From contig OX419761.1 in the NCBI GenBank assembly GCA_948567375.1, positions 9,240,501-9,304,500 on the forward strand: a stretch of 64,000 nt of DNA, given 5' to 3'. Numbering within the stretch: the first letter of the stretch is position 1; every line of letters starts with the position of its first letter. The stretch comes from Lunularia cruciata. Lineage: Eukaryota; Streptophyta; Marchantiopsida; Lunulariales; Lunulariaceae. The notes below the pieces were generated by a model, which had not been told where the DNA came from, did no database searches, and worked only from the letters and a program-made list of their open reading frames with translations. Made by a program: the position numbers and the translations under genes. Positions 56,526 through 64,000 of the stretch are shown here, piece by piece.

Positions 56526-57639
56526 TTGTGACGGGGATTGCAAGGTCTCAAGATGGCACTGGGCACCTGGCTGCTTGTGCTTGTGTTGGCTTGTTCATCA
56601 TAAGGTTGGCACTGGTTCTGTTTCCAGCTTTGTGATAACTACCTCTCTTATCTGACTTTTTATTGTTGTTCCACTTCTAATGTTCCTGAGTTGTTGTTCT
56701 AGACTATTTCTCACTCTAACCTTCTTAGGAGAGTGGTGGGTTTTGCTGGAACGTCAAGTCTGGCCAAGCACAGACTCAGGGATTCAAGGACTAGTCTATA
56801 GGTCATGCAACTAACTCAACTCAAGAATTTTGTTCCATGTCCTATTTGAATTTTGCAACCTCAATACCATGGCATTTATTCTATTCTTATTACTGTTTCT
56901 TATTTTTGTACACACACATTCAATAACGGGGAAAGACACTTCCAACTTCACACCAAGTTTCAAATCCATAACTCTTTAGGATGATCAAGCAGACCTGACT
57001 GCATAATGTTTGCATCTAAGCACACTACCTAGTCAAGCATGTATAGAACACAATGTCAGCCTGGTTGTAACTCCTATCACTTACAGTCATTGTGTTCTGC
57101 TTGCGGTCTCTACTTGATGTCTCTAAGCCTTCACTGCTTGGCAAAATTTGTTTGGTTTCTCCATCCTGTCACTGTGAGTCCATATGGGTTCCTTCTCGAG
57201 TATTTCTCTCCTCACACTCCAATTCTTGACCTCCCTTGATCTTTTCTTTCATCCAAGACCACCTTTCTCTCTCCCTTCTTCACTCTGTACTTCTGGTCTA
57301 CTCCCCTGACTTGCTCTTGATTCTTCTCCTAACCTTTTATCACATGAAGCTTCCCCAAAACCCCTCTTTGTTCTCCTGCAACATTTCTTCTCAAAAACAT
57401 TTTCTCTTTCAAAAATTCCCTGTCACTTCTCGAAACTCCTCTCCAACTTTATTGATCTCTCAAAAAACTTCCTGCCAAGAACCTCTCTACCAACCTTCAA
57501 TTTCTTCCCAAACCCCTCACTGTGTCTGCCCAAAGGGATTCTACACTGTCACCATCTTTTGACCATTCCTACCAATTCCTTCATTGTTACTTCCCTTCAA
57601 TTTTTCCTTTCATCTCCTCCAAGACTTCTATGTCTAGTA

Positions 57640-58030
57640 AACCTCCTTTGAGATTTCTATTCCTGCAAAGACCTTTGTTATTTCTCTGTCTCTCTCTTCC
57701 ATGCAGAAACTCCTTCCAGATTTTTCTATTCCTGCAAAAATCCGTCAAGAATTCTCTGCCCTGCCAACCCTTCGATATTTTTTGTTCCTGTAAAGAACCC
57801 TTTGGGATTTTTCTTTCCTTCTCTTCCCTACAGAAACCTCTTCTTGATTTTTCTATTCCTGTCAAATCCTTCGAGACTTTTCTGTCCTGCCAAAACACTT
57901 TGATATTTTTTGTTCCTACTAAGAACCCTTCGGGATAAACCCTTTGGGACTTTTCTGTCCTTCTCTTCTCTTCAGAAACCCTATCGAGATCTCTCTCCTG
58001 ACCAAATCTTCGATAATTCTCTCTGCCTTC
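57640..58030. repeat. Imperfect repeats within F
   Basis: Blocks such as CTTTGATATTTTTTGTTCCT and CCTTTGGGAYTTTTCTKTCC recur about every 130-170 bases. They make the long frames here repetitive on both strands. Confidence 0.65.
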
Positions 58031-59384
58031 TATCAAAGCCCTTTTTGAATCCTCTTCTGCATAGCACTATCACCGCCAGGCTCTCTCAAGCAATTCTTTT
58101 CTCTCTTGGGTTTTCTTCCCCTATAGTACATGCCACTCTCCCTTCCATAATTCCTTACCTGAAACAAGTTGTAACCAACTCACCCTTCAGTCATAACGGA
58201 GTCCTGAATCATACTCTCAGCGGAAAACCCATGCCAGCTTATCACCACCTCTTGTTGATGGACCCAACCAATACAGAAGGGGAACGAGCACCCACACTAG
58301 GAAACTCCCATCAAAATCATAACTTTTGTCGACCCAATGCTAAGAACCTCTTATTCAGGAGTGCCAAAATAAAATACGAGGATACCATAAAAAATTTCAA
58401 TTCAACTATCTCTCGTGCAGATCTGTTCCTATGTTGTGCTTTAAACCTGCAGATAGAAACTTCCTCGCAAGGCACTTCCCACCTGAATCCCAACCACACA
58501 CATCCAATGCTCTACAGAATCCCAATTGACTGTTGAATTCTACATTTCCTGTCTCCAACTATGTAAGCGTTCTGATCTTAAACATATGCCACGGTTCATG
58601 TTCCCAAGAAGAAGAGATCAATCGATAGGATTTTCTCCACTAGAAGAATAATCTAAGAGGTAGAATCCACTCGTGGAGTTCCTAACCCCTGATCGATTTC
58701 TACAGACCAAAAATCTTCAATTATGACTAAATACCCAGCGACCAGACCCACGGATCTGAAACCAACTATAGGATCCTTGGAAAAGAAATTCCCAATCCTC
58801 TTCATTCAGCTAAAATAGCAGAAATTAGACACAATTCTTCTGGCAGTAAAAACCTGAAAGGCTGATCAAAACTCCTTGCAAATGTCAGCTGTTCTTGTGA
58901 AGGAACACAGACTGTTCCCAGCACACTTGTTGGGAGGGAAGATGGTTCCCTCTCTGCTGCACTTTTGATTCCTCAAAAACCCCTTCATCGGTTCCCTCCT
59001 TAGAAAACCCGACAACCTCCTTTCTCGTTCCCTATATTCTCTCTTGATGGTTTTTTTCTCTCTGCTGCACTTTCGATTCCTCAAACCCCTTCCTCTGTTC
59101 TTCGTTCCTGTCTACCTTATTGTCCTCTGTCAACTCAAAAAAATGCCCTTCACATTTCTCCTTTTCCTGTCCACCTTCTTCTTTCTTCTCCCATCGATCC
59201 TTCTTGCCTTATCCCAAATTCCGAACCCCCTTCTCTCTTCTTTCGTTCCTGTCCACCTTACTGTCCTCTGCCAACTCCTTCCCAAATTTCATCTCTCTTA
59301 CAGAAGCACCTTCAAAGCACACTCATTCCCTGTAAACCCTACAATTCATCTCATCTCCCCTAAAGCCCTTCACCTCGAAGCAAA

Positions 59385-59900
59385 GTCATTTCTCTCAAAG
59401 CACTGTCCCTAAAGCACTGTCATTCCTCTCAAAGCACTGTCCTTGAAGCATTGTCATTCCTCTCGAAGCACTGTCCCTGAAGCACTGTCATTCCTCTCGA
59501 AGCACTGTCCCTGAAGCATTGTCATTCCTCTCAAAGCCTGTCCCTGAAGCACTATCATTCCTCTCGAAGCACTGTCCCTGAAGCACCATCATTCCTCTCG
59601 AAGCACTGTCCCTGAAGAACTGTCCTTCCTCTCGAAGCCTGTCCTTGGAGCACTGTCATTCCTCTTGAAGCACTGTCCTTCCTCTCAAAGCCTGTCCTTG
59701 AAGCACTGTCATTCCTCTCGAAGCACTGTCATTCCTATCGAAGCACTATCCCTAAAGCACTGTCATTCCTCTTGAAGCACTATCCATGAAGCACTGTTAT
59801 TCCTCTCAAAGCACTGTCCTAAGCACTGTCCTACCTCTCGAAGCCTGTCCCTGAAGTACTGTCATTCCTCTTGAAGCACTATCATTCCTCTTGAAGCCTA
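59385..59900. repeat. Minisatellite in F, 17- and 34-bp periodicity
   Basis: Tandem variants of CTCGAAGCACTGTCC and CTGAAGCACTGTCATTCCT run for about 500 bases. A direct repeat of about 80 bases (CCTTCAAAGCACACTCATTC...) flanks the array at 59310 and 59991. Confidence 0.92.
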
Positions 59901-60248
59901 CCTCTCACTTCATTTCTCCTGCAGCCTTTTTCTTTGAAACACAGTCCCCTGCCCAAAACCTTCCCTAATTTCCTCTCTCTTACTGAAGCACCTTCAAAGC
60001 ACACTCATTCCCTGTAAACCCTACAATTCATCTCATCTCTCCTGAAGCCCTTCACCTTGAAGCACAATCATGCCCAAAATCCCTCCCACTTCCTCCACTC
60101 TCTTAACACAAGAGAAAATCCTTGAACTTATAGGAACACAAAACACCTACCAGTTTCACCATAACATAAACCCTTGAGTTCACTAACATGAAAACTCACA
60201 CCAAATGGCACCAATACTACATGTAGATTATTTTCCCGATGATACCGT

Positions 60249-60480
60249 CTGAACCACTCTCTCTACTAAACCATCTGCCTTAGGGTGATCTCAGGAGGCA
60301 GTACAATGATAAATCAAAACCTTGTCGCACAAGACTTGAAACTCCCCTAAGAACTCTATACCTTGATCAGTCAAAATCTCAATTTATGCACCAAAATGAC
60401 TAAGAACCCAATCTATGAACAAATAAGCTATTCATTCACTAGACTTGTCAAGAAGTGCCACCAACTCAATCCACTTGTAT
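60249..60480 (-). pseudogene. A3 integrase core fragment
   Basis: Continues from 56521 across F. It corresponds to A1 10330-10549, with the TDQG-type region near 60360. At 60479 it jumps to sequence equal to A1 11087; the shared CTTG marks a microhomology deletion of about 540 bp. Confidence 0.78.
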
Positions 60481-61807
60481 GCATGTAGAGAGGTACCACC
60501 AAAGCCATAGAAATTATATATAGAAAGGTGGATGTATGCCGACCTAGCACCATCTCCTCATCTGAGTCACCATGCCAACGTGCTCCGGTCTGATCTTGCT
60601 AGCTAGGACATGGGTTTCTACTCAACCCATCTGCATCACAGTTCACCACTCTAAGTCTATGCACAACCATGAAATCCTACTCCTATAAAATCGAGCCCAT
60701 TGTGCAAGCCTCCTTGGAAGCTTGTTTGACTCCATCAACCACTTCAGTAGCTGATGATAAGTGATAAAAGTAAAGGGGTTACCAGATAGGCAACATCAAA
60801 AATGTGCTACTGCCCAAATTGCTACCAAGCACTCTCCCTCATATGAACTATACTTCACCTCCCGTTGAATTTTTGGAACGACTAGCACATGCCACCACAA
60901 ACTCTTTACCCTCATCATCATGTTGGGTAAGCACTGCTCCAAGCCCTAACATACTCCAATCACTGTGAACCTGAAATGGTCGTCCTCTGATTAGTCTCTT
61001 CAAAATAGGAGTAATGTCAACCCCTCCTTGAGCTCTACAAAAGCTCTCTCTTGCTTATCTACCCAAAACCACTCTTGTGTAAGCTTGGTCAGCTTTGTGA
61101 AGGCCTTGGCAATGACACTAAATCCTCTAACATAGCGGTGATAGAAGTTTGCCAACCCAAGGAATGCTCGCACTTTGCTAATATCCATAGGTCAAGGAAT
61201 ACGTGCAATAGCATCCACCTTGGTTTGCTGAACACCAAGTACTCAGGGGTAGATAGTGTGACCCAAATACTCAACCTACTCATGGAAGAACCTACACTTT
61301 TTAGGATGTAATTTGAGTCCATGAGATCTCAACCTCTCAAACACCTCCAACAATTGTCTCTCATGCTCCTCTACAATAGTGCTATAGACCAAAATATCAT
61401 CAATATAATATTGAGCAAAATCCAATCTAGCTAAGATCTTGTCCATGATCCTTTGGAACTCAATAGGAGCATTCCTTAATGGTAAGAACCAAATGGTAAG
61501 AACCTCCATTGATATAGCACATTGTGAGGATCAATAGCCAAAAATGTTGTCTTGGACTTATCCTCCTCCTTGATCGGCAATTGATGATATCCTACTCAAA
61601 GATCCAAAGTACTAAAGACCTTTGCATGCCCAATTGCATCAAAGATCTCCTCCGGTGTAAGCATGGCATATCGATTAGCCCTAGTCTGTTAATTGATAGG
61701 ATGGTAATCTCCACACATCTGCCTATTTGTGTAGTTGCCATGCATATCTTTCTTGGCTAGCATCACTATAGCTGATGCATATTGTTCATGTGAAATCTCC
61801 ACCAAAC
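60481..61807 (-). pseudogene. A3 RNase H and RT
   Basis: RNase H end at 60480-60900; RT with FLGLANFYHRYVRGF (61000-61188) and catalytic YIDD in the frame 61276-61509 (FAQYYIDDILVYS). It has fewer stops here than A1. Cut at 61807 by B6. Confidence 0.85.
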
Positions 61808-62478
61808 TGTGACAACCCGGCAAATATCACTTTTGCGGTAATCGTGTAAGTAAAGTTTGTTCCCGTAGAGATACGATTCAGAATTGGTCAAATATGAAGT
61901 CAAATAGTAACTTGTAGTTCTTCTTGATTTCTTCTTTAATCTCTGAGGTAGAAACTACACCTTGAAGAGAGTAACAAGCTCACAATCTTGACAACTTGTT
62001 ACAAATACATACACATATAATCACAACATAGCAAATTCTGTCCAAACAACTCTTGATTGTGATGATTCAGATTCTCCCAAAAATAGCACTTCACTACAAA
62101 GAACAATTTTGCCTCAGAATTGTGTTCCACCCCTCCATTGAAGGCACAACTTCCTCGATCAAAATTGCTTCACATCAACTTTGTGCTGCACTCACAAATG
62201 TAGAATTCTACCAACACTATAATTCTTCTCAAATCTGTCAAGGCATTGCTCCGATGCACATCACTCAAGATCAAACACACAGAATGAAGATCAAGGATGC
62301 ATAATCCAACATCCACAGACACACTGACTTGCACTTTGGAATTCTCCACACACTCACAAACACAAACACAGAATTGACAATCACAATTAAGCTCAAGCAA
62401 CGAGCACTGAAAATAGCACTTTGTTTTATCTATCTTCAGAAATTTGAATATTGAACAACATGGTATTGCAAATGCTCC

Positions 62479-62488
62479 CCTTAAATAC
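62479..62488 (-). promoter_or_regulatory. Family B TATA-like block in B6
   Basis: GTATTTAAGGGGAGCATTTG on the minus strand, almost identical to B1. Confidence 0.6.
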
Positions 62489-62607
62489 TGAAGCAAACGG
62501 CAGTTCTTCCTACTTATGCATCACTTCTTAACATCTCTTCCTACCTACAGATCCAAACTGACAATCCATCTCTTCATATCTGCCTCTTCTTATCTCAAAA
62601 TTGTTAC

Positions 62608-63975
62608 TTACACCGATCCGATGTCTTCCTCATCATCGGCTTCCAAACCCGATGATCTTCCTATCACTTCTCCTTCTTTGGGTATAGCTAATTCTACCAA
62701 TTCCTGCATTATTTCTACTACTTCTACACTAGGAACTACAATTGCACTAAGGAGTGACTTATCTAACTCTTTATCTCCTAACCCACTCCTCTCTAATGTC
62801 TTTAATGATAAGTCCGATGGCACCTAAATTCCTACTTCTGCAACATCGGACTTCCTCTCTGCTGTCACACTATTCCTAATTTTCTCTAACTCTGAATGGA
62901 CTAAATCTAATCTGAGACTAACGTTGTCTTCTACTTCTAACATTTTCCGGTCTACCCGCTCCCTCAATCGGATCAGCAACGTGTTCATATCTACATCTCT
63001 GGCTTTTCTCTTCCAAGTTTCCTACACAAGCAACTTCAACTCATGTAGATGTGCTTCTTCCAATCTTTGTTCAGCCTCCGTGCTCAAGATTGCTCTCAAC
63101 TTCCCTGCAACTTCTCCTACTGATTCCGACTCATACCCTCAAGAGCGCTCTGCCTTCAACTCTTCGCGGTACATCTTCAACTCATCTTTGTACTCATAAG
63201 TGAGCATCTTCTTCTCCTCCGCATACTGTGTACTCTATAACTTAGCACTTCTTACCAGCTCTTGTAATCGTCCTTCTTCTTCATGCTTGACTGCTAACTC
63301 CCTTTGCCATGCTTGATCCTTCCCAGCTGCACTCTTCTTCAAGCTGTCTAACTCCTGCTCCATTATTGCTGCCATCGCCTTCAAATGAATATTCTCAATG
63401 CGCACATCACTCACTTCCTCCTTTAGTTTGCTTAGCCACATTGCTTGCTCCTTCAATTCTCTTGCTTGCTTCTGCAATTCTTTCCCTCTTGACTCGCAGC
63501 TCTCTTGTAACATCTAGAAAGCCTTCTTCTTCTTCAAGACTTCCTCTCTCCGAAGTTCTCTAATTTCTTCATTTCTTTGAACCTATTGCTCTTGCAACCC
63601 CTTCACTTCACTCAATAGATGCTTCACCACCTGCAACTCATTCATCCCTTTTCTATGATCTTGGGGAATTACGTTTTGATGCTCCTTCAGTAGCTCCAGC
63701 AACGGTGTGACAACCTTTGTTAGATACGGTATCCCACCAAAATTATCTTTATCTTTGTTGCCATCTTTGTTGCCGTCTTCGTCTTCAATCTTCTTCATTG
63801 GCTCCTTCTGCTGAAGTAGCGATCTTTGTATCTTCAAAGACACCGCATCTGAACTCTCTTCTCCTTTACCAATTGAACTTGGCCCCGTAGGATACTCCTC
63901 CTTTTTCTCTGGTCTCTGCTTATTCACCACCATGGCTACGCAATGACTCGTTGTTCCGGGTACTCTGTCAATCAT
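62608..63975 (-). pseudogene. Family B ORF in B6 (C-terminal two thirds)
   Basis: Linker and start of coil at 63583-63975 (YPTGPSSIGKGEES; LLELLKEHQNVIPQ), coiled coil at 63235-63513 (heptads through AGKDQAWQRELAVKHEEE), C-terminal acidic piece at 62608-62823 ending SSGLEADDEEDIG. Compared with B4 the same blocks occur in the same order. Stops separate them (63514-63582 region and others). Confidence 0.6.
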
Positions 63976-64000
63976 TGCATGACAAGCTTCAGTGACCCCC

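Larger units (their letters stand above)
56527..60243. mobile_element. F: 3.7-kb insertion of unknown class
   Basis: A perfect 5-bp duplication ACCGT flanks it (56522-56526 and 60244-60248), and A1 shows the empty site near 10311-10330. Its ends read TGTGACGGGG and TTTTCCCGATGAT, a short imperfect inverted repeat. It is pyrimidine-rich on the plus strand. Frames of 100-208 codons (57236-57938, 57910-58536, 59044-59412) are Ser/Phe/Leu/Pro-rich and repetitive; none has a domain I know. It may be a solo LTR of another element or a non-autonomous unit. Confidence 0.7.
54966..61807 (-). mobile_element. A3: family A element (minus), 5' half cut off by B6 and the window edge
   Basis: 3' LTR (54966-55516), 3' end with PHD finger, integrase C-terminus, insertion F, integrase core, RNase H and RT up to 61807, where B6 begins. 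The DNMT would lie past B6. An internal deletion relative to A1 joins mid-integrase to RNase H at 60479. Confidence 0.85.
61808..64000 (-). mobile_element. B6: family B unit, runs off right edge
   Basis: Begins TGTGACAACCCGG, with CAAAC (61803-61807) as the left target bases. The promoter block is at 62479-62488. Compared with B2 and B4 it is well preserved. Confidence 0.87.

Noticed and set aside
57587-58036. 149-codon Lys/Arg-rich minus frame in F
   Set aside because: It arises from the pyrimidine-rich imperfect repeats; the plus strand is equally open and equally repetitive.
59385-59900. Regular repeats that could suggest a CRISPR array
   Set aside because: Units are contiguous and degenerate with no spacers, in a plant retroelement setting; it is a minisatellite.
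1-64000. tRNA, rRNA or organellar genes
   Set aside because: None seen by eye; only the tRNA-like primer sites of retroelements were found, and a tRNA scan was not possible here.

Overview
The window looks like transposon-dense intergenic DNA of a streptophyte, most likely a land plant outside the flowering plants. The evidence is a plant-type (CYP71-clan-like) cytochrome P450 at the left edge, plant-style TATA boxes, a tRNA-iMet-like primer site in one retroelement, and layered Ty3/Gypsy elements in AT-rich DNA. I cannot name the species.

Layout. 1-789 (minus) is the 5' part of a P450 gene that runs off the left edge; its upstream region reaches about 3.1 kb and holds no other gene I recognise. 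3.1-8.7 kb carries tandem and inverted repeats (a MITE-like cluster), an AT microsatellite and no supported gene. Everything from 8.76 kb to the right edge is nested retroelements. Family A is a Ty3 lineage in three copies: A1 minus at 8756-23497, A2 plus at 25161-30738, A3 minus from 54966 to beyond 61807. Element D is a chromodomain Ty3 element, plus strand, 23887-49032, bounded by LTRs and a near-perfect 5-bp target duplication; it is split by everything inside it. Family B is a unit of about 3.7 kb with TG...CA ends, 5-bp target duplications and its own ORF, in six copies (B1-B6). Element C is a young, almost intact Ty3 element at 34391-42195 inside B3; a solo C LTR lies at 43195-43885. 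F is a 3.7-kb insertion at 56527-60243 of unknown type with a minisatellite. Between these lie scraps of an older degenerate sequence (H) that hosted the early insertions.

The main discovery is family A. Between its protease and its reverse transcriptase lies a complete-looking C5 DNA methyltransferase domain (motifs I, IV with the catalytic Cys, VI with ENV, VIII, IX, X), seen in three copies: twice in A1, because of a 2.94-kb tandem duplication, and once in A2. After its integrase comes an eight-ligand C4HC3 PHD finger, intact in A1 and eroded in A3. The order, read across copies, is LTR-gag(CCHC)-protease-DNMT-RT-RNase H-integrase-PHD-LTR: a retroelement carrying both a DNA-methylation writer and a likely histone-tail reader. 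Retrotransposon DNMTs are known from charophyte algae and dinoflagellates; whether this DNMT plus PHD combination is described I cannot tell from here.

The layers can be ordered. A1, D, B2 and an old B5 inserted in H; A1 duplicated part of its pol, then received B1 in one of the two copies; D took in A2 (then lost its own gag-protease region), B3, a solo C LTR and B4; C landed in B3; A3 landed in B5 and was then hit by F and B6. All copies are decayed, many by stops of the TGA/TAG type expected from deamination of methylated cytosine. The most complete coding potential is the gag and pol of C.
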